A stretch of DNA of 7,384 bases from Bacteroidetes bacterium QH_1_64_81 (GCA_003022655.1 PXSX01000006.1:1-7384); one strand, 5' to 3'. Shown: positions 1 through 6,068, counted from the first letter of the stretch. Numbers and translations: made by a program. Notes: generated from the letters alone by a model not told the origin.

Positions 1-58
1 GCACCGGAGCTGTGGAGCCGGGGAAAGCCGGTGATTGCGAACCTGTTGCGAGGTCCCC

Positions 59-541
59 ATGCCCGACCGCTATCGCTGTCGCGTCGAGAATACGACCGTC
101 CGCCCCGAGCGGCGCGACACGCTCGAAGATCTGGTGCTCAAGATGTTCGAGCGGCGCCACCACCACCTCATCGCGGGACGCGAAAAACAATGGCTCACCG
201 TCGAACTCATCCAGTCGCTTCGGGAGGCAAGTCAGGTGTACCGGGACGAACTGAGCACGGAGACCGAGGGCCCACTTCCCTTCGCTCTCGGCTACTTTCG
301 CCTTCGCGACGACACCCTTGAGCTGGTGAGCGACGAAGTCCCGGCCAACGTTGACCCTAAACGCTTCGTCCAGTTTCTGAGCGAGTTCCTACAGCCGGGG
401 GCTCGCCTCTGGTTTGCCGGCGACGACGGGGAGGAGGGGTGGGTCGTCCGCGGCGTCGGCGAGGTCGCCGCCCTGCCGGCCGCGTCGGGTGCCCCGGACG
501 ATCAGACCCCCGACGACGAATCGGCTGAGGCCAAGACCTGA
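59..541 (+). CDS. Uncharacterised acidic protein, 160 aa
   Basis: I do not recognise a family. The ATG at 59 is preferred over an in-frame TTG at 35 because GAGG lies about five bases upstream of it (50-53). The product begins MPDRYRCRVENT. It has a basic, His-rich helical stretch early on (FERRHHHLIAGREKQW, about residues 31-46), then a likely alternating strand/helix body, and an Asp/Glu-rich disordered tail (PDDQTPDDESAEAKT). It has no signal peptide or membrane segment, so it is probably cytosolic. Third codon positions are strongly G/C, as in the neighbouring genes, which supports real coding. Its last 40 nt overlap the 3' end of the gene on the opposite strand. The 58 nt before it may hold the end of an upstream gene, but this cannot be resolved. 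Confidence 0.75.
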   Translation: MPDRYRCRVENTTVRPERRDTLEDLVLKMFERRHHHLIAGREKQWLTVELIQSLREASQVYRDELSTETEGPLPFALGYFRLRDDTLELVSDEVPANVDPKRFVQFLSEFLQPGARLWFAGDDGEEGWVVRGVGEVAALPAASGAPDDQTPDDESAEAKT

Positions 542-1158
542 CAGAGGCGGCGCGCGGCGTCCTGCAGGGAGCGGAGGTTGACGTCGTCCTCGTCCTCCGG
601 CAGGAGCGTCACGGTGCGGTACCGGCCCTGTCCATCGTCGGCGAGGTGCTCGCGCACCCGCACCCCCAGGCACGAGCCGTCGTAGCCCACCAGGCCCGTG
701 GCCGTGTTCGGGCGATTGGGAAAGGGAGACCCGTCGGGCAGCGCCTCCGCCACGGTGTCGATCATAGACCGGGCAGCCTCCGTCGTGAGCGCCTCCAGCC
801 GCACGAACAGGTCCACCGAGAAGTCCCGGTCGAAGGCCACCTCCACCCGGCTGAAGTTCGGGTTCGTTGGCCGCCAGTGCAGATCCACGTGTCCGCATCC
901 GCCGGTGAGATCCTCCACCGCGGCGAGGAGTTCGGGAAAGCGGTCCTCGAGCGCGTTCATCATCCGCATGTAGCCCTGCATGCTGCCCTGCATCCCCGAG
1001 ACCTGCCCCAGTCCCTCGGCCGCCTCCATGGAAGCGTCGTGCAGCCACTCCTGCACCACGTTCGTGCGCGTGATGTCGTCACTCACGGCCCGGAGCGAGG
1101 TCGAGAGGTGCGGCTCAATGCGGGCTTTCCAGTCCTCCTTGGAGTAGGACGAAGGCAT
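502..1158 (-). CDS. Uncharacterised protein, 218 aa
   Basis: No known domain is recognised. The ATG at 1158 gives MPSSYSKEDWKARIEPHL. No good ribosome-binding site is visible, which is common for genes in this window. The first 75 residues look mostly helical and include a Met-rich stretch with Met at 44, 56, 60, 64, 66 and 67; 56, 60 and 64 would sit on one helix face. The middle (about 88-115, with VDLHWRPTNPNFSRVEVAFDRDFSVDLFVRLE) reads as alternating beta strands. The C-terminal third is mixed and ends in a Ser-rich tail. It has no signal peptide or transmembrane helix. Its 3' end overlaps the convergent gene to the left by 40 nt. Upstream, it is divergent from the two-HTH protein gene, so a shared control region is possible. 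Confidence 0.75.
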   Translation of the reverse strand: MPSSYSKEDWKARIEPHLSTSLRAVSDDITRTNVVQEWLHDASMEAAEGLGQVSGMQGSMQGYMRMMNALEDRFPELLAAVEDLTGGCGHVDLHWRPTNPNFSRVEVAFDRDFSVDLFVRLEALTTEAARSMIDTVAEALPDGSPFPNRPNTATGLVGYDGSCLGVRVREHLADDGQGRYRTVTLLPEDEDDVNLRSLQDAARRLCQVLASADSSSGV

Positions 1159-1223
1159 CGGACGCGTGCGCGAGGTAGAGGGAAAGTGCGATACACCGTG
1201 GACACAAGAAGGGGAACAAAAAC

Positions 1224-1238
1224 GGACGATCTACGTCC
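1224..1238. promoter_or_regulatory. Short inverted repeat in divergent spacer, possible operator
   Basis: The arms GGACG (1224-1228) and CGTCC (1234-1238) form a perfect 5-bp inverted repeat with a 5-bp spacer. It lies in the roughly 120-bp gap between two divergent genes, one of which encodes a probable DNA-binding protein. Position and symmetry are the only support. A 5-bp repeat can arise by chance, and no convincing -10/-35 pair was found beside it. Confidence 0.2.
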
Positions 1239-1280
1239 AAAGACAGCTAATCATACTTCCAATGCCACTGGACTCGTATT

Positions 1281-1703
1281 GTGCCTGATCGACCCACCAC
1301 TTCCCGGCAGCCGAAGGCGATGCCGCTGGATGAGCTCTCAGACCATCTTCAAATTTCGAAGCAAACTCTCGTTCGCTGGACCGACCGCCACCTGATCGAC
1401 GCGGATCTTTACTGGTCCCTCTCCGACACGAACGAGGAGATCCGCATGATCGACGTCAGCGACGAGACGCTGGACTTTCTGGAGGATTTCGCGGCCGACT
1501 ACCGGGAAGACGTCGTGAGCCGGACGGAGGCCCGTCGCATTCTCAAGCAAATCGACCGGAAAAAGATCAAGAAGCTCATCCGGGCCGGCGACGTTGAGGA
1601 CGTCGAGGTCGACGAAGAGACCCGGGTCGTCGTGGGCAGCTTGGAGGACTACCTCATGGACCGGGAGCAGGAAGACGAGGAGGACGAAGACGAGGACGAA
1701 TAA
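1281..1703 (+). CDS. MerR/excisionase-like two-HTH protein with acidic tail
   Basis: This is probably a DNA-binding protein of 140 aa. Residues 14-39 (MPLDELSDHLQISKQTLVRWTDRHLI) resemble the N-terminal helix-turn-helix of MerR-type proteins. Residues 79-125 (VSRTEARRILKQIDRKKIKKLIRAG, then VVVGSLEDYL) match the layout of an excisionase-like winged helix: HTH, short hairpin, then a helix ending in E-D-Y-L. The C-terminus (DREQEDEEDEDEDE) has 12 acidic residues out of 14. The start is uncertain. GTG at 1281 gives MPDRPTT; ATG at 1320 begins exactly at the first HTH and gives 127 aa; neither has a clear ribosome-binding site. The family resemblance is by eye. It could be a transcription regulator or a nucleoid-associated protein. 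It converges on the lipoprotein gene with only 14 nt between stops. Confidence 0.75.
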   Translation: MPDRPTTSRQPKAMPLDELSDHLQISKQTLVRWTDRHLIDADLYWSLSDTNEEIRMIDVSDETLDFLEDFAADYREDVVSRTEARRILKQIDRKKIKKLIRAGDVEDVEVDEETRVVVGSLEDYLMDREQEDEEDEDEDE

Positions 1704-1717
1704 CGCCCCCCGCTCCG

Positions 1718-2296
1718 TCAGGCCGATCCTTCCGCGTCGAGCATGTCCTGGAGGGTCGGCCTCATTTCGTCGGTGGGGAAGATGCCGACCACACGCTTCG
1801 TGATCTGACCGTCGGGCGTCACGAGGATCGTGGTGGGCAGGCCGGGGATGGGGCCGAACTCGGCCTCCGCAGTGCCCTCGGCGTCCACGACGATGGGGTA
1901 GTTGATCTCGTGCTGGTCCACGAAGGGATCGACGACCTCCCGACCCTTACGGTCGAGCGCGACTCCGATGACGGTGAGGCCGTCCTCCTCGAGGTCGGAA
2001 TGCAGCGCCTTGAGGTCGGGAATTTCTTCACGGCAGGGGGCGCACCAGGTGGCCCAAAAATTGACAAGTAGCACCCGTCCGTCCTGCTTGGCGAGATCGA
2101 TCGACGCACCGTCCAGCGTTTCGAGCGTGAGGTCCGGCACCGGCTCGGGCTCCACGTCCCGCACTTTTCCGGGGAGGGGGCCGGACGAGGCAGAAGACGA
2201 CGAGGCCTCCGAAGACTGCTGGTCGTTGCCTCCCCCGCAGGCGACGAGCAGGAAGCCCAAACTGAGAGCGCTAAGGGCGATCAACAGGGGGCGCAT
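1718..2296 (-). CDS. TlpA/ResA-like thioredoxin-fold lipoprotein
   Basis: This is a 192-aa thiol-disulfide oxidoreductase of the AhpC/TSA-Redoxin (TlpA/ResA) type, expected to be membrane-anchored and facing the periplasm. Residues 1-19 form a lipoprotein signal peptide with lipobox LVAC, so Cys20 would be lipidated. A Gly/Ser-rich linker (21-43) follows. The fold starts near PVPDLTLETLDG (53-63) and continues with VLLVNFWATWCAPCREEIPDL. The redox pair is Cys85 and Cys88 in WCAPC, and the cis-proline is Pro154 in GLPTT. Length and motif order are typical of the family. Known relatives reduce apocytochrome c or other exported thiols; the substrate here cannot be told. It starts 12 nt after the stop of the YtxJ-like gene, so the two are very likely co-transcribed. 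No strong ribosome-binding site is seen. Confidence 0.93.
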   Translation of the reverse strand: MRPLLIALSALSLGFLLVACGGGNDQQSSEASSSSASSGPLPGKVRDVEPEPVPDLTLETLDGASIDLAKQDGRVLLVNFWATWCAPCREEIPDLKALHSDLEEDGLTVIGVALDRKGREVVDPFVDQHEINYPIVVDAEGTAEAEFGPIPGLPTTILVTPDGQITKRVVGIFPTDEMRPTLQDMLDAEGSA

Positions 2297-2308
2297 GACC
2301 TTGGGGGA

Positions 2309-2668
2309 CTATTCGGCGGACATAGTCGCGGAGGGGAGCACCGCACGGATCGTCTCGGCCGTGACGTCGAAGTGAGACGCATCGAAGACGGACTCCTGCT
2401 GATCGAGGACAATCGCCTGGGGCGTCTCGTGGCGCACGCCGAGCGTGTCGGCAATCTCATCGGATAGGGCTCGGCTCTCCTGCACCACGAGCTTGTAGAT
2501 GGGCAGATCCTCCTCCTCGGCCAGTTGTTGCATCTCCGTGTCGGCGTTGCCGCTTACCGGGCACGCGGAGCTATGTTTGTACAGAAGGACCGGCTGCTCC
2601 TCGGAGCGCGAGCGAGCATCGGCCCAGTCGGCCTGGCTGGACAAGGAGCGGAAGCAATCGTTGGACAT
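2309..2668 (-). CDS. ytxJ: YtxJ/BrxC-like bacillithiol-system redox protein
   Basis: This is a 119-aa cytosolic protein with a thioredoxin-like fold and no signal peptide. The hallmark is a single active-site cysteine in KHSSACPVSG (Cys36), matching the monothiol CPxS motif of the YtxJ (BrxC, DUF2847) family. The cis-proline segment VRHETPQAIVLD (Pro83) also fits, since family members have VRHxSPQ here. In Firmicutes this family acts with bacillithiol in de-bacillithiolation of proteins; the same role here is inferred. An extra cysteine, Cys5, lies near the N-terminus. It is the first gene of a two-gene minus-strand unit with the TlpA-like lipoprotein, which pairs a cytosolic and an exported thiol protein. 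A shadow ORF covers part of it on the other strand, but codon composition favours this frame. Confidence 0.88.
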   Translation of the reverse strand: MSNDCFRSLSSQADWADARSRSEEQPVLLYKHSSACPVSGNADTEMQQLAEEEDLPIYKLVVQESRALSDEIADTLGVRHETPQAIVLDQQESVFDASHFDVTAETIRAVLPSATMSAE

Positions 2669-2978
2669 GGGGTACGCGGGTCATTCGGTGGAAAAAGCGC
2701 CAATCTAGCCGTACTGTGAGACCGGGACCGTGATACAGAACGGCGGTGAACAATCAGTCAATACCGAACGGGCGCCTCCGGGGCGCAGTAGGCACCATGG
2801 GTTTCGACCGGTAATAATTTTCGCTGAGGCGGCGGACACTTCGGGAATACTCGGTCGCTGCCGTACCCAGCGCACTCTGAAAGTACTTCTTCGCTACGCT
2901 CAGGGCGCAGCCCGGAGACTACTTGTGCTGTGGGCAGCATGACCGTTGGCCCTCGCTTCGCTCCCAGCGCAGAAGACC

Positions 2979-3043
2979 GCGGAATACGACGCCTCTTGAC
3001 AGTCCGCCGTCCGCGGTGCGCCGCTGGAACCGCTGTATTCCGC
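2979..3043 (+). promoter_or_regulatory. Predicted three-way-junction structure upstream of peptidase
   Basis: A perfect 9-bp inverted repeat, GCGGAATAC (2979-2987) and GTATTCCGC (3035-3043), encloses two inner stems. The first is GACG/CGTC (2988-2991/3008-3011) and the second is GCGGT/ACCGC (3013-3017/3029-3033). The elements abut with zero to one unpaired base at the junction, the arrangement of a three-way junction. The first inner stem is short and weak. No Rfam family was recognised. It may be a structured RNA leader or a DNA palindrome for protein binding; the strand is assumed from the downstream gene. Confidence 0.4.
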
Positions 3044-3102
3044 ACCTCAGGTACATCCTACACGAAAAGTACATCCTACACGAACCGTACCGTTGAGGTG
3101 CG
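3041..3102 (+). promoter_or_regulatory. Long hairpin in leader of peptidase gene
   Basis: The 5' arm CGCACCTCAGGTAC (3041-3054) pairs completely with the 3' arm at 3087-3102, which reads GTACC, a two-base bulge GT, then TGAGGTGCG. This gives 14 pairs and a 32-nt loop that holds one and a half copies of an 18-bp repeat. The 3' arm contains GAGGTG (3095-3100), a Shine-Dalgarno-like sequence 11 nt before a TTG (3112). The first three bases are shared with the end of the preceding inverted repeat, so the two structures compete at their boundary. No T-run follows, so it is not a typical terminator. Confidence 0.5.
3051..3086. repeat. Two tandem 18-bp direct repeats
   Basis: GTACATCCTACACGAA occurs at 3051-3066 and again at 3069-3084, a period of 18 bp. 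The copies are identical over 16 bases and differ only in the last two (AA versus CC). A third GTAC begins at 3087, exactly one more period on, but the match stops there. The repeats sit in and beside the loop of the long hairpin just before the peptidase gene. Confidence 0.85.
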
Positions 3103-3132
3103 TCACTGCTGTTGAATCAATCTCTCCTGCAC

Positions 3133-4959
3133 ATGCCAACGCCGGACTCCGGGGCCGATGAGGTCCGCTGGTCCCTCGACGATCTGTACGACGATCCCGA
3201 TGCCCTAAGGACGGAATTGGCCGACGTGGAGGCCGACGTGGAATCGTTTGCCGATCGGTATCGGGGCCGCATCGGCGACCTCAAGCCGGAGGCTTTGGCC
3301 GACGCCCTCGACACGCTAGCCGCCATCCAGGACCGCCTGGGACGAGCACAGTCCTACGCGTACTTGCACTGGTCGGCCGACACGAACGATTCCGACCGGG
3401 GGGCGCTTCGGCAATGGGTTCGGGAAACGGTCGACCGCCTCCAGCAGAGCCTCGTCTTCGTCGAAACCGAGTGGGTGGCCCTTCCGGAAGAACGGGTCGA
3501 GACCCTGCTCGCCCACGACGCCCTCGACGAGCATCGTCACCACCTGGAGACGGAGTATCTGCGACAGGACCATGTGTTGAGCGAGGCGGAGGAAAAAGTC
3601 CTTTCGGAAAAAAGCATCACCGGCAAGAACGCCTGGACCCGGTTTTTCGACGAGACGCTCGGCGCGGCCCGCTTTGAGCTCGACGGCGAGCCCCTCACGC
3701 AAGAGGAGACCCTCTCGAAGCTCTACGAGCCCAATCGGGCGCTCCGTCGGCAGGCCGCGCTCTCCTTCACGGACGGGCTGAAGGACCACCTGCGGACCCT
3801 GACGTTTGTCTTCAACACGCTCCTCGCGGACAAGGCCTCCACCGACCGCCTGCGCGACTACGACCACTGGCTCGAACAGCGCAACCTCGCCAACGAGGTC
3901 GACGACGAGACGGTGGACACTCTCATCGAGGCCGTCACCGGGCGGTACGACCTGGTGGCGCGCTTCTACCGGCTCAAGAAGAAGCTCCTGGGCCTCGACG
4001 AGCTCTACGACTACGACCGGTACGCGCCGGTCCAGGAGGCCGATACGAGCTACAGGTGGGACGAGGCCCGGGCCCTCGTGCTGGACGCCTACGGCGACTT
4101 CCATCCCGAGATGGCGGACGCCGCCCGTTGGTTTTTCGAGGACCAGTGGATCGACGCTGCCCTGGAGCCCGGCAAGCGCAGCGGGGCGTTCAGCCACGGC
4201 ACGGTGCCGAGCGCCCATCCGTACGTCCTGCTCAACTACACGGGCAAGGCCCGCGACGTACAGACCCTGGCGCACGAGCTTGGCCACGGCGTGCACCAGT
4301 TCTTGGCCCGTGAGCAGACCATCTTCCACCACGGCACGCCCCTCACGACCGCCGAGATGGCATCGGTCTTCGGCGAAATGCTCGTCTTCCAGCGCCTCAT
4401 GCGGCGCGAGGAGGATCCGGCCAACCGGCTGGCCCTGCTCGTCGCCAAGATCGACGACACCCTCGCCACCGTCTTTCGTCAGGTGGCGATGAACCGGTTC
4501 GAGGACCGGATTCATACCGATCGGCGCGAGAACGGGGAGCTGCGGACGGACCGTTTTTCCGAGCACTGGATGGACACTCAGCGGGCCATGTTTGAGGGAA
4601 GCGTTACTCTTGGGGATCACTACCAGTACTGGTGGAGCTACGTCCCGCACTTCCTGCACACACCGGGCTACGTGTACGCCTACGCCTTCGGAGAACTGCT
4701 CGTCCTGGCCCTGTACGCCCGGTACGAAGAGAGCGAATCCGGCTTTGCCGATCAGTACCTCGACCTGCTTCGGGCCGGCGGGTCCGACTGGCCGCACGAG
4801 CTCGTGGGCCAGATGGGCGTCGATCTCGAAGACGAAGACTTCTGGCAGAACGGGCTCTCGCACATCGAGGCGCTGATTGAGGACGCGGAGGCGCTGGCCG
4901 ATCAGACGACCGTCGATCCTGTCGTTCGGGGCGACGGGTCCCCCCGCAGTGCGTCCTGA
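3133..4959 (+). CDS. pepF: M3 family oligoendopeptidase (pepF/M3 type)
   Basis: This is a cytosolic zinc metallopeptidase of about 608 aa, a normal length for the family, that cleaves short peptides. The N-terminal part (VRWSLDDLYDDPDALRTELADVE onward) is the helical domain that limits access to the active site. The catalytic motif HELGH is at residues 381-385: His381 and His385 bind zinc and Glu382 is the catalytic base. The third zinc ligand is expected to be Glu408 in TTAEMASVFGE. The conserved C-terminal segment HTPGYVYAYAFGELL (509-523) lines the substrate site in the family. No signal peptide is present. The start is uncertain. ATG at 3133 is chosen because it leads straight into the conserved N-terminus; an in-frame TTG at 3112 would add seven residues and lies 11 nt after GAGGTG. 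A long ORF on the opposite strand is a codon-bias shadow. Confidence 0.95.
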   Translation: MPTPDSGADEVRWSLDDLYDDPDALRTELADVEADVESFADRYRGRIGDLKPEALADALDTLAAIQDRLGRAQSYAYLHWSADTNDSDRGALRQWVRETVDRLQQSLVFVETEWVALPEERVETLLAHDALDEHRHHLETEYLRQDHVLSEAEEKVLSEKSITGKNAWTRFFDETLGAARFELDGEPLTQEETLSKLYEPNRALRRQAALSFTDGLKDHLRTLTFVFNTLLADKASTDRLRDYDHWLEQRNLANEVDDETVDTLIEAVTGRYDLVARFYRLKKKLLGLDELYDYDRYAPVQEADTSYRWDEARALVLDAYGDFHPEMADAARWFFEDQWIDAALEPGKRSGAFSHGTVPSAHPYVLLNYTGKARDVQTLAHELGHGVHQFLAREQTIFHHGTPLTTAEMASVFGEMLVFQRLMRREEDPANRLALLVAKIDDTLATVFRQVAMNRFEDRIHTDRRENGELRTDRFSEHWMDTQRAMFEGSVTLGDHYQYWWSYVPHFLHTPGYVYAYAFGELLVLALYARYEESESGFADQYLDLLRAGGSDWPHELVGQMGVDLEDEDFWQNGLSHIEALIEDAEALADQTTVDPVVRGDGSPRSAS

Positions 4960-4982
4960 CCCCACTGCTTCCGCTCACGACC

Positions 4983-5015
4983 CCCTCGTTCGAGGGCCGA
5001 AGGGGCGCTCCGGCC
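4983..5015 (+). terminator. Weak hairpins after the peptidase gene
   Basis: CCCTC/GAGGG (4983-4987/4992-4996) forms a 5-bp stem with a GTTC tetraloop. The overlapping pair GGCCG/CGGCC (4995-4999/5011-5015) could form instead. They lie 24 nt after the peptidase stop, where a transcript end would be expected. There is no T-run, so intrinsic termination is doubtful. Confidence 0.25.
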
Positions 5016-5021
5016 GATAAT
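5016..5021 (+). promoter_or_regulatory. Possible -10 element for universal stress gene
   Basis: GATAAT matches five of six bases of the sigma-70 -10 consensus and lies 35 nt before the ATG at 5057, a plausible leader length. No matching -35 box is seen at 16-18 bp upstream. Promoter sequence preference in this lineage may also differ from the E. coli model, so this is a weak call. Confidence 0.2.
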
Positions 5022-5056
5022 CTGGAGTCGCTTCGGCACAGTTCCCCCGTCTCGCC

Positions 5057-5977
5057 ATGGTTTACATTGACCGCATTCTCTTTCCCACTGACGGGTCGGA
5101 GTGCGCCGAGTGGGCGCGGCGTCACGCGATGTATCTCGCCGACCACTTCGACGCGGTCCTCCACGTGGTTCAAGTGGACGAACGAGACGTGGACCCGACC
5201 GACGTGATTGACGTTCAGGAGGCCGATGTGCTGGCCGACCTGCACGACACCGAAGCGGTGTCTTCGGTCCTTGCCGAAGCGCGTGTTCGGGAACGAACAG
5301 TTTCGTACGCCTCAGTGGCGGGGGGAATCCTCACCTACGCGGTTGAGCACGACTCGAATCTCATCGTGCTCGGCACGCACGGGCATCGGGGGGTGCGTCG
5401 GCTCATCCTGGGTAGTGTCGCGGAAGAGGTCGTGCGGAAAGCGCCATGCCCCGTCGTGACGGTGGGCCGGGGGGCGTTGGCCCCCAACGCCATGGAGGGG
5501 GGCGAGATGCTCGTCCCGATCGACTTTTCTGAACATCGATCCCGCCTGCTGGCGCACGCTCGGGAAATTGCTCCCATCTACGACATGGCCGTCACGCTCC
5601 TGCACGTGGTGGAGGTGCACGGACAGCCCGACGCCTACGGGACGTACGAATCGGCCCCGGACCCCGGGGTGCTGAAGGACCGGTCCGAGCAGGTACTCGA
5701 CAGGGAGGCGGAGGCACTCCGGGAAAAAGGGCTCGACGTCTCCATTGAGGCGGCGGGGGGACATCCCGCCGAGCAGGTTCTCACCGTGGCCGAGGACCGT
5801 GAGGTTGCCTTCATTGTGATTGCGACCCACGGGCGAACGGGGATGGATCGCATGCTCATGGGGAGCGTGGCGGAAAAAATCATTCGTCAGGCGCCGTGTC
5901 CCATATACACCGTGAAATCCTTCGGCACGTCCCTCGTTGACGACGAGAACGAGTTGAAAGGAGCCTCCTCAGGATAA
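5057..5977 (+). CDS. Tandem-domain universal stress protein
   Basis: A 306-aa protein made of two UspA domains. Domain 1 (about 2-138) opens with IDRILFPTDGSECAEWA and carries the ATP-binding signature G-x2-G-x9-G-S at residues 106-120 (GTHGHRGVRRLILGS), then KAPCPVVTV. Domain 2 (about 149-287) opens with MLVPIDFSEHRSRLLAHA and carries ATHGRTGMDRMLMGS (256-270), then QAPCPIYTV; its first Gly is Ala, a common substitution. The domains are joined by a short Gly/Ala/Pro linker. Such proteins are cytosolic, fold as an intramolecular Usp dimer and often bind ATP; the stress they serve here is unknown. An acidic tail (VDDENELKGASSG) ends the protein. The ATG at 5057 puts the first strand at residue 4; no ribosome-binding site is evident. 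It follows the peptidase gene by 97 nt and may be transcribed separately. Confidence 0.95.
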   Translation: MVYIDRILFPTDGSECAEWARRHAMYLADHFDAVLHVVQVDERDVDPTDVIDVQEADVLADLHDTEAVSSVLAEARVRERTVSYASVAGGILTYAVEHDSNLIVLGTHGHRGVRRLILGSVAEEVVRKAPCPVVTVGRGALAPNAMEGGEMLVPIDFSEHRSRLLAHAREIAPIYDMAVTLLHVVEVHGQPDAYGTYESAPDPGVLKDRSEQVLDREAEALREKGLDVSIEAAGGHPAEQVLTVAEDREVAFIVIATHGRTGMDRMLMGSVAEKIIRQAPCPIYTVKSFGTSLVDDENELKGASSG

Positions 5978-6038
5978 CTCATCGGAGTCTCCAGCGTACT
6001 CCCCATTGTGTGGGGTCCCGTGACGACCGAGGACGGCA

Positions 6039-6068
6039 GACGGCGGTTCGTCGACTGGGAACGCCGTC
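6039..6068 (+). other. Hairpin in spacer between stress and PP-loop genes
   Basis: GACGGCGGTTC (6039-6049) pairs with GAACGCCGTC (6059-6068), giving ten pairs with one bulged G and a 9-nt loop. A second small stem, CCCCA/TGGGG (6001-6005/6011-6015), lies just upstream. Neither is followed by a T-run. The 161-nt spacer otherwise shows no gene. The hairpin could help end the stress-protein transcript or sit in the leader of the next gene. Confidence 0.35.

Larger units (their letters stand above)
2669..3132. other. Long non-coding spacer rich in inverted repeats
   Basis: About 440-464 nt without a credible gene, depending on the peptidase start. The small ORFs here lack family resemblance and ribosome-binding sites. 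One minus-strand ORF (2758-3045) reads as low-complexity Arg/Pro-rich translation. Local hairpins include GCGCC/GGCGC (2772-2776/2782-2786), GGGC/GCCC (2903-2906/2910-2913) and TGCTG/CAGCA (2926-2930/2935-2939). Two similar stretches, TTCGCTACGCTCAGGGCGCAG-like near 2890-2910 and TCGCTTCGCTCCCAGCGCAG-like near 2953-2972, look like diverged copies. A short AT-rich island, TAATAATTTTC (2812-2822), could be a promoter element, but no partner box is seen. The right end holds the two large inverted repeats listed separately. Confidence 0.6.

Noticed and set aside
389..1048. 219-aa open frame on the minus strand
   Set aside because: It is a shifted frame over the 218-aa gene and half of the first gene, with Gly/Arg-rich low-complexity translation.
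646..1395. 249-aa open frame on the plus strand
   Set aside because: It covers the minus-strand 218-aa gene and runs out of frame into the two-HTH gene. The translation is rich in Arg, His and Val without domain features, typical of a shadow frame.
2795..2815. GTTTCGACC resembling a tRNA T-loop
   Set aside because: No matching acceptor, anticodon or D arms can be built around it.
2996..3001. TTGACA, a perfect sigma-70 -35 box
   Set aside because: No -10-like hexamer occurs 16-18 bp downstream (that stretch is GC-rich), and it lies inside the inner stem-loop of the three-way structure.
2758..3045. 95-aa minus-strand ORF in the long spacer
   Set aside because: It has no ribosome-binding site, no family resemblance and Arg/Pro-rich composition, and its frame is interrupted by the inverted-repeat arms. 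Codon use differs from the real genes.
3041..3102. Long hairpin as an intrinsic terminator
   Set aside because: No T-run follows on either strand, the loop is 32 nt, and no gene upstream on the plus strand needs termination there.
3316..4965. 549-aa open frame on the minus strand
   Set aside because: It lies entirely antisense to the M3 peptidase, which has an intact zinc motif and family features. In GC-rich DNA with G/C third positions, antisense frames often stay open; the translation shows no recognisable motif.
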